Shown in pieces: positions 25,301 through 37,629 of a DNA stretch of 64,000 nucleotides. The stretch is taken from positions 558,001 to 622,000 of the forward strand of contig JAETXT010000003.1 of NCBI GenBank assembly GCA_019188255.1, read 5' to 3'. Within the stretch, counting starts at the first letter, position 1, and each line of letters opens with the position of its first letter. Made by a program: the position numbers and the translations under genes. Origin of the DNA: Verticillium longisporum (Eukaryota > Ascomycota > Sordariomycetes > Glomerellales > Plectosphaerellaceae). The notes beneath the pieces were generated by a model, which made no database searches, had not been told where the DNA came from, and saw only the letters and a list, made by a program, of their open reading frames with translations.

Positions 25301-25640
25301 CGCTGGATACGGTGTCAAGGTTGAGGTCGAGGTCGAGGTCGAGATCGAGGTCGCCCAAATGCGACGTGAAGGCGGACGACGATGAGCCTGCGCCGTGTGC
25401 ATGGGCGGTGGTGGTGCGGCCTTGTGAGTTGGGGTGGGCATGGGCGTGGGCGTGCCCGTGGCCCCCTCGACCACCATGAGCATGGGTGTGTAGGCCTCGG
25501 CCGTTGTCGGCGGTGGCAGGCATGTGAGCGGTAGGCTGATGGGGCCTCCTGGGGAAGCGATAGTCGTGCTCTGTTGTGGTGGGATTCATTGAAGCGAAAG
25601 CGCTCGATTTTGCGATTGACATCGAGGATCTCGCAACCAT
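22314..25640 (-). CDS. areA: Global nitrogen regulator, GATA factor AreA/NIT2 (three one-base deletions)
   Basis: AreA activates genes for secondary nitrogen sources when ammonium and glutamine are scarce. Exons are 25640-25048, 24947-24531 and 24366-22314, with introns of 100 and 164 nt. The single GATA finger is CTNCF-X15-CNACG (about 23143-23069; Cys near residues 746, 749, 767 and 770), followed by the basic tail [15 protein letters not shown]. Other family blocks are [43 protein letters not shown] and the extreme C-terminus EWEWLTMSL, the region through which Nmr-type repressors act. Three C-runs are each one base short: near 24755 (PPP tract), 23899-23903 and 22692-22697. Correcting them gives exactly 1022 codons, close to NIT2. 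The start is uncertain: the Met at 25640 gives the longest frame, and the Met at 25589 ([12 protein letters not shown]) is a good alternative. The N-terminus has a His/Ala-rich tract and a Leu-Asp repeat. Confidence 0.94.
25323..25358. repeat. Coding hexanucleotide microsatellite (Leu-Asp repeat) in areA
   Basis: About six units of GAGGTC/GAGATC read on the minus strand as an alternating Asp-Leu tract in the N-terminal part of AreA. The unit length preserves frame. Confidence 0.85.
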
Positions 25641-28600
25641 ATTTCCAGTGTGTGCTGGTAGGATGGTGAGGAGGGAGAAAAAAGGACGGGCGAGGCAGTG
25701 TAGAGTCGAGTGAGAAAGCCGGTCTTCGACCCTGGGGGGAGAAGGTTCCGAGTAGGCTGGCGGGATTCACACAAAAAGGACTCTCCCCACGTCTGCTTGG
25801 CTTTGGGCACCTCTGGGTGGGTCTCAGTGGCTCCCGTGCCGGAAGAAACCTAGGCGAAGGCACTTCAGTGGCCGGTGGCCCTGCTGACTCGGTGGGTGCA
25901 AGTACCTGTATGCTGCTGGACGTACGTTGAACGCTGGGGTGTGGGGGACTTCGACTTGACTCGGGGTTGGCCTGTCGGTCTCATGCTGCCGACGTTTGGA
26001 AGACTGGCTGGATGCGACGCCTGGGATGACGGAAAGTATTGCTGATGCGAATTCTTCCTCCTCCAGGTGGTCTTCTCGGATCTGAAAGCTCTCTCTGTCT
26101 CTTTTTCTTCCCTCTCTCGGGACGAATGACGGACGCCCTGACAGAAAAAAAAAATCGGCCTTTCCTGCCGGTTTAAACCTTTCAATCTTCACCTTCCCTT
26201 TTACCTGAGCGGAGGCAGAGCAGAGTAAAGGGGCCTGGAGTTGGGGGTGATGCGGTGATGCATTGCATGGAACCTCAGTAGCTAAAAAGGCCAAGGTGGG
26301 TAGGCAGGCAGGTAAGGGAAACGAGGGTACCCGGTCGTGGTCAGGGTGGGCTCCTGTGGGCTGCTGCTGCAGTGTGGTGGATGCGCCTGGTTCAGCAGCC
26401 GTCGGCGCAAGCCAGCAAAAGGGTGCGGCGCATCAAGCTGGTGGGCCAGCAATGACCGAACAAGACAGGGTGCCCGGTGGCTCGTGAATGGGGCCTGGAC
26501 GAGGGCTTTTGGGGGAGGGGGAATCCCCTCTGAACCCCTGTCATCGACGACGTTCGCGGAGCAAGCAGCTCGACTGTGACCTAGTTGTGCCTCCCGACTG
26601 GCAGAGAGCTCGCGAGGTGGTGGTGCATGGCGCGTGGTGGAGGGCGAAGGGTGGAGGGGTGAGTGGATCTGCAGCGAGATTATTTTGGCAGTGGGGGTCA
26701 CGACGGCCTGTTTATGATGATTGATGGTGGTGTGTTGGTGAAAGGAAGCCTCATGGAGCTGACGGTGAGTACTGTTCGATGATCCGGACGCTCGAGGCTC
26801 TGGCCTCACGCCTGCCTCTTTGCAAGTCTGAGCCCATGTTGCAGCCAGTCTGTAGTGAACTGGGACCGTGTCTCATGAAGCCAAACGGTTGTCTGCATTC
26901 GGGTAGTGGTCTCCTCTTCCAACGTGCCTCCTGCTCCCACCTCAGGTCTTGGTCTTGAATTTCGGTTCTGATGGCGCAAACCGGTCAGAAGACCGCTCCG
27001 TGGATGGCTCGGGGCGGCAAACCGGTCGCTCCATTGATCGCCAGGTCTTGTCATGAAGGTAGCCCGTCTTGGCCTGTCAACCATGAGTCTTGTTCGACTT
27101 GCCGAGCCGCCAACCTGCCAAATTACCAATATGCCACAGCACCGCTTGATGCACAGCGACGGCTCCCAGAGATTTGTAAGGTCCATGACAATGCATTGCA
27201 GCATCAGCATAAAATGCTGCTGGCGTCTGCACATGCAGCTTTCTCAGAGACCATTCTCCCGGCAAGCCAGAAGCACTGGCCTGGTCTGGTGCAGGCCGCC
27301 TGTAGACTTCTGACCGTGGATTTCGCGAGAACTGATCTGAGACGGCCTGTTTCTGTGCGAAGGTACGTACCTATCTACCCCATCCAGCGCGGCAGGTGCA
27401 TCCCAGGAACCCCCACTCGGTCTCTCCTTCCCTGCAGGGATCCCTCGTGAGAATGAGATGGATGCCCTTGCCCATGGCTATGCCCTTGTTCCTGCTGCCC
27501 CTCCTTTGATGTCCCACTGTCCCGCGCCGCTCTTTCACCCCAAACTACCTACCTACGCTGCCTTGTCCTGCCTTGCCTTGCCAACCTCTCCTCCTCCGCC
27601 CCCCCTCCCGCCATTGCTTCTCCATTCTGCCGATGCTCTCCATCTTCAGTCCAATTCCGTTGTCGCAGCATAGACTGGTCCATCCTGTCCCGCATACCCC
27701 CCTCGTCGTACCCCCTCCGTCGTACCCCCTCACACGCGCCCTCACGCTCTTTCGACTGGTGGGATATGGGTGTATGTGGCTCCCATACGGATCATATACC
27801 CTTGCACACTCGCCTGTCGCGCAGCAATAAGGCACTTCATCGGAGCCACCATCCCGACGGCGGCTAGCTCACGAGGAACAGACAGGGCCAAGCTTTTGGC
27901 GGCTTTGGCCCACCGACCGACTCCCGAACTCTCTCTCAGCCAGGTCGTTGTCGATGGGTGACTGGTCCTCCGCAACACGCTTCCAGCACCAGAAAAGCCG
28001 TGGGTCGGGTCCACCCATCATTCGAACCATTAACGCCTAAGACCACTTCTACTAAGATGGTATGCCTTCTTGCGCCCGCAGCACATGGACTATTCCTGCG
28101 CTGCCACAACAGGCGAGTCAGCCGCGAACAATAAGGCAGCGTCCTCGATCCAGGCGCTCGGGTACGGCATGGCACGCTTACCACAACATGCACACATGGA
28201 CTCTCCGTCCAGCCTCGTTCGTTTCGCCTCGCAGCCTGACGCTTTGACAGTGGAGGCTTTCCATTTCAAGGCCCAATTCCACGAGCATAGGCCCGATCGA
28301 TGTACATGGCCACCGATTCCCTTTCCCTATCCTCCACTAGGCGAATGTCCCTATGCAGAATCCATCGCTTTGCCGCTCAACCTCACGACGAAGCCGAATT
28401 CTTCTCGCTACGGGGCGGCTTGTCGGTCCAACTTGAAATTTGCTTGGCAATCGAGCAGAACCCTCCTGACTCATCATTTCGACGTGGTGAACCACAGAAG
28501 CCTCCGAAAATCTTATCCTACTTTGAGCACACTGCGCATCTCGAGACTCCGTTCGAACCCACGATGCCCCACTGGACCCTGATTAAACCTGTTCCCACGT

Positions 28601-31600
28601 CATGTTTCACACGTTGGGGAATTTGCGCCGAAACCCCCTTGTCAAATGACGCCGGCTGCCGCACGATAGGTGACGAAAATGTATGCGTCCTGAGCCGCTG
28701 CCAAGACCCCACGATAGCCGGGCTGGCAGCCGCGCTGTACTACGGACCACAATGAAAGCTACTACCCAGCCTACCTACCTAGACGGCCATAAGGCAGCAG
28801 CAGCAGCCAGCGAGGGCTCCAGAGGCTGCCGAGCTGCCGCCGCTACCTGTTCACTGTGGGTCCTCAAGTCTTCAGAGTCACGGTCCGGTTACTAGAGTAA
28901 ACACCGAAGCCTCGGGCGAAGGGGTATCTTGCCCGAACCACTCGTCTTCCGGCCTGAAAGCCCTAACCATGTCCCTTGCCTGTGTCACGATGCCGCGAGG
29001 CACTGCACTCGCAGCGGTATTCGCCCAGCACGGAGCTGCTTACATAGCGCGGTTTGCGATCCAGCCATGTCGTCATTCCGTTGCCCAACGCATCGTCCCT
29101 GGGGCACGCTTCTTCGCGAATCTGACACCCACGTTGCCATCTCGTAATCAGTTCGAGGCAGTACGTCAAACTTTCAGGGTCCTACACGCTATGTCCATAG
29201 CTAATCTCAAAACTTTACGCAACACAAACGAAGGTCACCATGAACACATGCGACGTATTCCCCTATTAGGATAATCGACAATGACGAGGAAAGTGACAAA
29301 ACGATGCTTGTGGCAGGCCCCACGTTTGAACTTCACATGCCAACTGGGGCAGACGCTGTCTTTGAGAAGCTCCAAAAGAACGTCGCACTTCCCACATGGT
29401 GGTCCCATCAACATCAAAACTGCACTGCAGTCAACGTCTCGAGAAATCGCTCAGCTGGAAGTTGCATGTAGACTGCCTCGCCCTTCGTGGCAAGGGAGTC
29501 GCACGCTCCGGTATCGCTACAGTGTCAATGTTCGACCGAGCAACGGCCGGCCTACCTGAAAGCGCTGTATTGAGACGTCTATTAGACCGTCGCGCGTTGT
29601 CGGGTGGCCTGGGTCGTGCCTAATTTTCCCGATGAGACCCATCGTTACCCCCTCCAAAGGCGCTAGGTCTACCCACAACGTCGCAGGGGCACTGATAACG
29701 AACGATTGCTGTTCATGCGAAAATTAGCAGCAGGCAACGCATGCGTACCATGATTGTGTCACAGTACTTTCAGTGAGGAGTGAACATGTACATGGCGCCC
29801 GGATTTCCACATTTCCTTCCGCCTCTTCGGTGTTGACGAGACGCTAGCTCTGCGTCACCTACATGTTAGTCCGGGTTCCGGGCCGTTCCTGAAGCCTGGG
29901 CCCTCGATGTCGCTGCGTCTTTTAGGCTTTGCTTTTCGAGGTTGCTTGGGCCTACCTCAGCCAAAGTTGCAGGAGCTCTCAGGAGGTTGGTAAGATGCCA
30001 GCCTCCAGCTACTCTTCGGCCACCAAGACGGTCCAGACGCTCCTCAATCGAACCGAGCCAGTCAGATGGCCTCAATAAGCTCGCATGCAAAGGCACGACT
30101 GCTTATCAGGGGCTGTTCGTATCCTTTGTTGCGGCCTCGATTGGGGACCAGGTGCACACCATCCGCGTCGATCCGAGACCGCATGTGGCATCCTTTTCGT
30201 CTTCTCGTCCGCGAGTGGCTCAGCGCGCGGGCTGGCCGGCGTGGGGGTTCAATACCACCCTGGCAGAAGCCATCATCAGGTCATGCGACACTCAGCCCGC
30301 CTTGGACCAGCAAGTCTCCTGCCCTCATTTCTTTCCTTGCTCGAGTGCAATGCTGTGCGCATACCGTCGGGACGATCCTGGGGTGGGAGGTGTTTTGTGA
30401 GTGCCATGTTGTGCCACCATCGAAGTCATCAAGCACATCGTAAATGTTGTTCAGGTCGAGGTCGTAGTCAAGGCGAGGCCAGGCGAGGTTGAGATCGACC
30501 AGGAAAATTTGGAAAGTTGTTTAGGCGCCATGCCTACCATTGCTTGATAATGGTGATCCAGAATACGATCAGTGCGGCCTGGCATTTTTGTGGGAGCATG
30601 CGCATTCTTATAGCTGGAAGCCCAAGCCCAAGCTCCCGCCCACTCCAGGTCACGTCAATCCAGACAAACTTGCCTCACACACATCTGTCTTATCGTTGAC
30701 GCAAGGGCCGCAAACAAATCATGTTGGTTGCTACCTCCTCGAAAAGGACAGCTGGGGTATTTGCGATGGCGGATCCGCCAATGAACAGGTTCGATGCTGT
30801 CTTTTTGGTGAATTCGCAAAGGACCCTGCGTTGACGATCACCTTATCTAGGAATGAACGTCTCCGGCCTATCTGTGTTCTCCTTCTATATCTCACTGCAT
30901 AATGAACCTCAATCAACGCACTGAACGCTCTCTGCGTGTTGCTTGTCAATGCTAACCCCCATGTATCATTAAGCCTTGTGGCTGATCATATGCTGGTTTC
31001 CCGGCGCCTTGGTCTCGGCAGGGGCGCGCGTGATGCTGCACGGCTACTCGATATACATGCATGTCGCTTGTGGGATCGTGACCCGGAACTGCACCCGTTG
31101 ACGCAGGCTAATCTCACTTGATTCCTGGTGACCGTGCTACGTCTACCAATATCTGGAGAAACCCCGCATCTCCGGTTTGGGGTCCGAAGGTCGGGAATGT
31201 GTCTATGGAAACCCGGCTGGCGTCCTGCTAATATTGGTGTGGTTGAGACTTGGCTACTCTTATGTTAGAGTGCCTAATAAGACGACTTCACTTATCCATG
31301 TCAGTCATCGATTGATGCCTATCATTGTCCGTCGGCATACCTAGCGAGAGGCTAGATTACGCTGGGCAGCTCAGGACTTCTGATCATGTTACAAACTCAG
31401 GCGTTGTCAGTCGATCGAACCCTGTCGCAACCGCAATTATGAAGACTGAAATGGTGATGAGAATACGGTAGGAGATACAACAGTCAAAGAAGTCACCGGC
31501 TGTATACTCCGGTTGCATATTACATGGCTATTGTCTGGATATCTCCAGTCCTGACAAGGCTCGCGCTCGCATGATCTCGATACGAAAGAACGACATCATA

Positions 31601-32292
31601 GGATCCAGTTAGACTTATACGGCCGCAGAAGTAATCAACTACAGGTAAAAATGACCAGCAGATGTATCTGGAAGCATCTTCCATGGAGCCTAGCCGACAA
31701 ACGAGCCGCACCAACGCGTGGGCAGTTGTCATAAGGCCTCTGAGCAGCCAGCTTATCGAATATTGGTGTCTGAAGTCAAATGCGTGGCCTGATGGACGGA
31801 GAATGCCGGTGCATACAGTGTTCAACCTCCAACTAGAAACGAAAATCTTACGGGAAGATCCCTTCTCAACCTTGGTGGTTAGGTACTGAGAGCAGTCTTG
31901 GCTTCTACTCAGCACCTCTCACTGTCTTGTCGAGGAGTACCGAGCCTCCACTCGGTTCGTCCATGTGCTAGGAATAATGGGATTGGTGTATACGACTCTG
32001 CTCTACTTGAGTTGCATATTTCCACAGTTTCTTGTGGAAGACTCTTATGTTGAGCGAGTTGTTGTACGAGAGTAGGCCGATACGAAGAGATATGTGTCAC
32101 AGCAAAACTCGTTCATATACCACACCCAAGTTACAAAATAATTCATAATCCCAATGATCATAATGTATCCTTGCCATGCTGTAACGACTGCATGTGAGAC
32201 TTAACACCAGAAGATACTTCCTCTCCAAGCAACAGTTCATCCTCGACAAGCAAAACTGAACACGAACAAAATACCTTGTTGTGCAACATGTA
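25641..32292. other. Gene-poor stretch upstream of areA
   Basis: 6.65 kb without a recognisable gene. Its first kilobase is presumably the areA promoter and long 5' leader, with pyrimidine/purine tracts and an A-run near 26146-26155. Beyond about 27 kb the sequence is moderate in GC and stops occur in all frames. Short TACCTA motifs appear at 27361-27376, 27546-27556 and 28768-28781. The longest frames (28070-28582, 28300-28755, 29942-30400, 30540-30902, 31520-31915) show no motif or codon bias that I trust. It could be decayed sequence, but I see no transposon ends or reverse transcriptase/transposase motif. Confidence 0.55.
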
Positions 32293-33154
32293 TCATAACC
32301 AAGGGCACCCTCGCAGGAGGCCAACTCCAACAACGACAGCCGCAAGGCAAGCCGCAGCAGCCTTGACGCCTCTGAGGTCATTACCGCCGGGGGCCGCGCT
32401 GTTATTGTCGTTGTTGTCGTCGTTGCCGTCGGTCCCTGTCGCCGCAGCCATGCCAAAGGTTGTTCGGACGGTTTCGTCTCCACTGACGGCTTCAGCAACA
32501 ACAATGGTCGACAGGGCGGGACTCCCGCTCGCCGAGCCTCCGCCCGTCACCGTTACAGTCACCGTGTCGGTTTCGTACCTCCAGCCCGGGCCCCGGTTCC
32601 CCCAACCATCGCCATCGCCATCACCCCAGGGGCCCCAGCCCCAGCCGTTGCCGTTCCAAGGGCACCCCGTCACCGTCACGACCGTCGCCGTGGGGGTTGC
32701 CCAGTCCCACCACCCAGAGTCGTACGAGTATGTGTAGGTGCCCGTGGTCGAGCAGGTGGACCAGCGCGAGCATGCGGATGCGGAGTGCGAGGTGTAGCTG
32801 CTGTAGGCGGCAGCATCGGTCGTGCAGGCGGAGGCGAGACACGATGCGAGACCTGTGGCCTCGGTGCAGATGGCTGCTGGCGTGGGAACCGCAGATTGCC
32901 AGTGAGACGAGAAACAGGACGACTGTACGAATTCACTAGTCAGCATTGAGGGGAAAGAAAGAGCAGTGTTGGATACAAGAGGAGGAAAATAAGCGTACGG
33001 CGCATTGAGGTCCTGGGCCCTTCCATCCATCTCCCCATCCCCAATTCCAACCGTCCTTGTCGTCGTCGTTATCCCAGGGCCGGGGTGAATCAGGAGAAGC
33101 ACGGATGCCCATAGCGGCGGAGGCCAGCACGGCGAACAGGAGGATTGCTCTCAT
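32293..33154 (-). CDS. Secreted, Trp/Gly-rich and Ser/Thr-rich protein with a GPI-like tail, function unknown
   Basis: The two exons are 33154-32999 and 32922-32293; the 76 nt intron (GTACGC..GTACAG, branch GCTGAC) joins PQCA to SSCFSSHW. The 261-residue product starts with a signal peptide (MRAILLFAVLASAAMGIRA). It then has an acidic Trp/Gly segment (about residues 25-48, DGWNWGWGDGWKG). A central module with spaced cysteines runs from CASSCF through CTEATGLASCLASACT to ACSRWSTC. A second Trp/Gly block follows (NGWGWGPWGDGDGDGWG) flanked by TVT-rich stretches, and then a Gly/Asn spacer. The end is a hydrophobic helix (AACLAAVVVGVGLL), compatible with GPI anchoring although it is followed by a short CPWL. 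The Cys module resembles small fungal surface proteins but does not match the CFEM spacing. Alone in a gene-poor stretch. No function is proposed. Confidence 0.72.
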
Positions 33155-34764
33155 GTTGGTAAACTTGGGTTCTCGCCCGTTTCCGTCGGTCGATATAGAT
33201 GTAGAATAAACAAGGGCCGTAATTGTGGGTGCAGAATCGGCGCGCTCAATCCCAATGGGTTGCTAATTGTCGGGAGATGCTGGGGTCATCCAACGACAAA
33301 CAACCAGCATGCATCGCCGGCCTCTTATACCACTGACCACAGAAGACATCATGCCATCACCGCCACAACCACCTCGCCCGCCACGTCGGTCGGCGGCTCC
33401 AAAACCGTGGAACCGAAACCGAGTGACGCATAAGCTAGGCCACCCCGCCGCCTCCGCCGCAGCAGTTAGCACACAAGAACAAGTATCGCGAAAGCGAGGA
33501 GGGGGCAAAATCCAACACGCTGAAACAATCCAGCAGCCAAACATCACACGCCCTCTCTTCCTCCGCCTCTCGCCAGGCTCAGCCGACTTGGCAACGGTGG
33601 CAGTCACTGGGTTCGCCCTCCTCCTTCGGCGTCCGCCCGACTTTTCTGCCACGCGGCCTGCCCTGCTCTGCCACCAACCCCATGTCATGTGTTGCCCTTG
33701 CGCAGGCCTTCCCTACCAGAGAACCGTCAGGCCGAGCCAATCGGTGCGGCGTCCCCTCCCCGCAACAGAAGAGACGCGGCCCCATCCGGGCGGTCCGGGC
33801 CAAAGGTGGGGAAACCCCGAAGCGTGAACCCCCGGATGACACGACGCCCTCTCTTCAACCAACCAACCCGAGCTACGGCCTTGTGGCGCTGATCTTCCCC
33901 TTCCTTCTTCCCCACTTTGCGCTCTGGCGAGGCGAGACCGACCGAGATCGTCGGGCGTGCAGAAGGCTGGGAGGGGAGCTGGTGCTGACGCAGTCAACGA
34001 GCTGTGCCGACGTTGCGCTGACGGCGACGCGCGTGCGACTCCGAGATGTCGGGAGGGATGACGTTTGGCGCATCGGCACTCGGATTTGGTGGGAGGCGAT
34101 CGACCGGCGAGGCAGTGAAATGTGCCTTGTCGAGGGCGGATCTTTGGGCTCCCTGGGGTTAAGCATCATCATCTGACGCGTCAGGGGCGGTTGCTGTTCG
34201 CCCATACACACGACCTGTACCGAATGGAGGATCATAATGTGCTTCGTTTCTCCTCGCCTGTCTCTGATGTCTACTTCGTACATGTGTGAGGCTACCAACT
34301 CAATGCTACCACCGTCCTACCATGCGCCTCTTTTACTCATTAATTCCTCGGGACGCAGCCTGGTATAGCAAGCCAGTCTCGATCATCGCTCACAGGTCGC
34401 ATCGCGTGACCTCCCCAAGAATCCGTACACAGAAAAAAAAAGTAAGAAAAGACTGACAAATAAAAATGTAAGAAGTAGTGGTAAAAAAAAGGGGGGAATT
34501 GGCCGACCAGGCTGCCACCGTGAGCCTGGCTTGGGTCAAGAAACGAATCCACAGTGCACATCGTCACAATTCGGTTCAGCCGTCCCACAGCCTTTTTGAA
34601 GGACCCTCGATCTCCTTGTTCCAAAGATCAATCATCGTGCAGCTTGTCATGATCCAAATTGGGCCTCAAGCGAGCCTCTTCGTGACCCGTTCGCGGCCAG
34701 TACGCTAAAGAAATGCCCGGCGGGCAAAGTAGCGCGCCTCTGTTCTGTGCAAGAGAGGATGGCT
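33155..34764. other. Intergenic region upstream of the Trp/Gly-rich protein and downstream of DBF2
   Basis: 1.6 kb. It holds the promoter of the secreted protein gene next to 33154 and the DBF2 3' UTR next to 34764. GC-rich chance frames (33267-33827, 33682-34176) overlap each other on both strands and show no family resemblance. Confidence 0.6.
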
Positions 34765-36886
34765 CTACAGCATCGTCCCAAATGTGTTGTCTTCGCGGAA
34801 AGGGTTGGCCTTGCGCTGGCTGCCCTCTTCTGTCTGCGGCTTGCGGTGGCGGAACGTGAAGCCGACAAAGAGACCCTTGCCCATCTCTTCGCCGCGCTCA
34901 GCCATGTTCTCCAGGGCTGTCTGCTTGTCGTGCACCTCCTTGTACTTGGCCATGTCTGCCTCGTTGGTGAAGTCATCGAAGTAGCCTGCATCCGTCTCCG
35001 AGTCCAGCTCAGGGACGAAAGGCGCTTTGGTCTGGCGGAGCACCTCCCAGTCGACCTCGGCGAAGTACTGGTGCGCGTAGATTTCCTGGATGTTGGAGAA
35101 CCGCCTCGACCTCGAGTTGATACACCTATCGCTATGTTTAGCCGCTTTCGTCGCGTCAGATGCAGTGTTTGATCAATACTTACGTGGTGATGAAGTTCCA
35201 AGTCCTGTTGCTGAGGAAATAGTTGGGGTCCTCCCAAACGGGCCGCTTCAGAACCTCCTTCCAGTGTTTCAAATTCCTCCACGTCTCGTCGGCACTGGAG
35301 CCAGCAAAGGGTGGGAAGCCAGTCAGAGCCTCGAAGAGCATGCAACCCAAGCTCCAGTAGTCAACCGTGAAGTCGTATTCTTCACCGCGGAGAACCTCTG
35401 GTGCCATGTAATCGGGCGAACCGACGATAGATTTGGCGTAGTTGACGTCATTCTCTCTCATCATTTGGTAGCCCTCCCGTCTCTCGGCCACCGTTCGCTG
35501 CTCCATCGGCTTGCCGAACGGTACGGACGTCTCAGACGCCTTCTCGAGACGGATGCGCATCGACTCAATCTTGGCCGGAGCCAGCATGCCTGCGGCAAGG
35601 CCAAAGTCGGTCAGCTTGACGTGGCCCGTGGAATCGACGAGGAAGTTCTCGGGTTTCAGATCACGGTGGATGTAGCCGAGTTGGTGAAGGGCATCGACGG
35701 AGCAGAACATCTCTGCAATGTAGAAGCGCGCGTGTCGGTTGCTTAGCACGCCAGTGTTGTTCAGCAGAGTGCGGAAGTCTCCACCGGGGACGTACTCCAT
35801 GGCAAGATAGATACTCTTGTCATCCTGGAAGGAGTACAAGAGCCGAACGAGCCACTCGCTCTTCGCATTTGTCAGAATGTCGCGCTCGGTCAGAACATGG
35901 CGAACCTCATCAAGCTTGAACAGCAGCTTCTTGCTCATGACCTTCAGGGCGCAGACTTCACGTGTGTCCTTCTTCTGCGCTAGGAAAACCTGGCCATAAC
36001 CACCCTGTCCGACCTGAGTGAGGATCTGGAAATCGCCATGGCGAAGACGGACACGACGCTTTCGAAGGTTGGCCCTCTCACGACCTGCGTATTTCTGCCA
36101 CATCTGGCCGTATGTGGCCTCATCCGTTTGCTCAGGAGGAAATTCCGACTTGAAAGCGGTGAGTCGACTTTGGCGGGAGCCGACGTAGGTAAGGAGATCG
36201 AAGTAGTAGTCAAGGAAGTCTGGGCGGAATCATCTCGGTCAGTTTTACGTGTGCTCGGTGACATCTGGTCTGGACATTGCGGATATACATACATAGCTGG
36301 GTCACGTTGACCAGCCTCCGAACGTTGGGTCGCTGGAGAATCTCGAGCTCCTCTGGCGTGAGCGCCCGTGATGTGTTGAACTTTTTGGCCGGTGTCGAAG
36401 GTCTGTCCCGGGTCTGAAAGCGATCATGCCTTGAAACAGGCGTCTGGCCCTGGGCAGGAGAGTCGTAGCCGCCACCGAGACGTCCCGAGGGAGGCGCATT
36501 CTCTTGACCATGCTGCTTCTTCAAGGGACTGCCAGTGGACACGGCAGATCGGTGGAGGATGCTGTCGTCAACGTTGGGACTAGCCTCATCCAGTGGATTG
36601 GGTCGGTTCTTGCCGGGCGACTGCGGGGTTGTGATCACGCTCTGTGGTCGGCCGAGCTTGACTGGGCTCTCGAGGGCGGGCAGAGCATTGAGTTTCATTG
36701 CGTTTTCAAAAGCTTCTGGTAGCTCATGGGCGCCGGGAGGAAGCGTCCTCTTGCTGGGGCTGCCCTGCGGGGTGCTGACGGGGTTGACGAAGTTGCTCGA
36801 GTTGTCCCCGGTGGGCGTGGTTGGGCGCTCGCTGCCCAGCTTCTCTTGCTCCCGCCGGGGAAGAAGTTGGACATGAAGCTCGCCAT
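34765..36886 (-). CDS. DBF2: NDR-family kinase Dbf2/Sid2 of the septation/mitotic exit network (one-base deletion near 36855)
   Basis: Serine/threonine kinase that, with a Mob1 partner, triggers septation and mitotic exit. Exons are 36886-36293, 36219-35184 and 35125-34765; introns are 73 nt (joins TQL to YFLDYYFDLL) and 58 nt (joins WNFITT to CINSR). The product has 664 codons after correction. An N-terminal region of about 195 Pro/Ser-rich residues precedes the Mob-binding region (LDYYFDLLTYVGSRQ, MWQKYAGRERANLRKRR). The kinase domain shows GQGGYGQV (about 269-276), catalytic Lys in CALKVM, HRDLKPENF (about 383), DFG (about 403), an NDR-type insert, SIVGSPDYMAPE and VDYWSLGCMLFE. The C-terminal extension ends HRKPQTEEG..NTFGTML. 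The true start MASFMSNFFPGG is cut from the rest because a G-run near 36855 is one base short. It is divergent from the WBP11-like gene. Confidence 0.93.
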
Positions 36887-37629
36887 CGTTGCGATCGATA
36901 CCCTGGCGATAGATTCGAGAGGGAGGGATCAACAAGCCAAGCAGCTGCGGTTGGAGGGGTTGTGAGTGATGATATCGAGAACAGTCGGAGCAGGATGGCT
37001 GGTGGAGAGCCCAAAGGTGGAAGGAGCAGTGAAGGCAGACCTGATAGACAAGTACCAGACTCGAGTTTATGGAAGACGAAAATGTTGCTCTGCACAGGGC
37101 AGAGACAGAGACAGGGAGAGGGAGGGGTGGTGGTGGAATTCGGTGTGGGCAGCAACGGAATGCATTCAAGGGAAAGCACTGATGCAATCGAGGTGGGAGG
37201 GGGTTGCAGTAGCGGCAATGACAATAGCAGCAGCAGCGGCAGTAGCGACTTCAGGGCCCAATCTGTAAGGCGATCGATGGCGCTGGTGGTGCCGTTCCTG
37301 TGGTACCTACCTACCTACCTAAGGTACGTTGCGCGGAATGGAAACGTGCTATTGGGTGGGGCCAGGGATCTGTCAACAGAGGTTGCAGCAGCAACAACCA
37401 TCCCCTGTTTGAGCCCACCATCACGTGAAGTCGGATAAGGTGACATCAGCCTTCGCGATAAGGTTTTGGAGACTCGCAGCAGTGAGCCTCGAGCATAGAA
37501 CATCGAGCAACGAGCAACGCATCTGTCAACTAAGTCCCGCCACTTGACGCCCTCGAGCAACACCAGAAGGCTCTTGACTACTCGATCGGCTGAGCTACAG
37601 ACCCAAACCCACGGTTTCATGCCGTCAGA
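36887..37629. other. Divergent promoter region, DBF2 / WBP11-like gene
   Basis: 743 bp between two start codons. It contains a run of TACC units at 37303-37326 (TACCTACCTACCTACCTAAGG) belonging to the dispersed motif family, and CAG-rich simple sequence near 37200-37250. No gene seen. Confidence 0.6.

Noticed and set aside
28010..31430. tRNA-like GTTCGAA(C/T)C words
   Set aside because: No matching acceptor stem, D-arm or anticodon loop could be folded by eye around them.
33267..34176. Overlapping plus- and minus-strand frames of 140-186 codons
   Set aside because: Several long frames on both strands in GC-rich DNA, none with family features.
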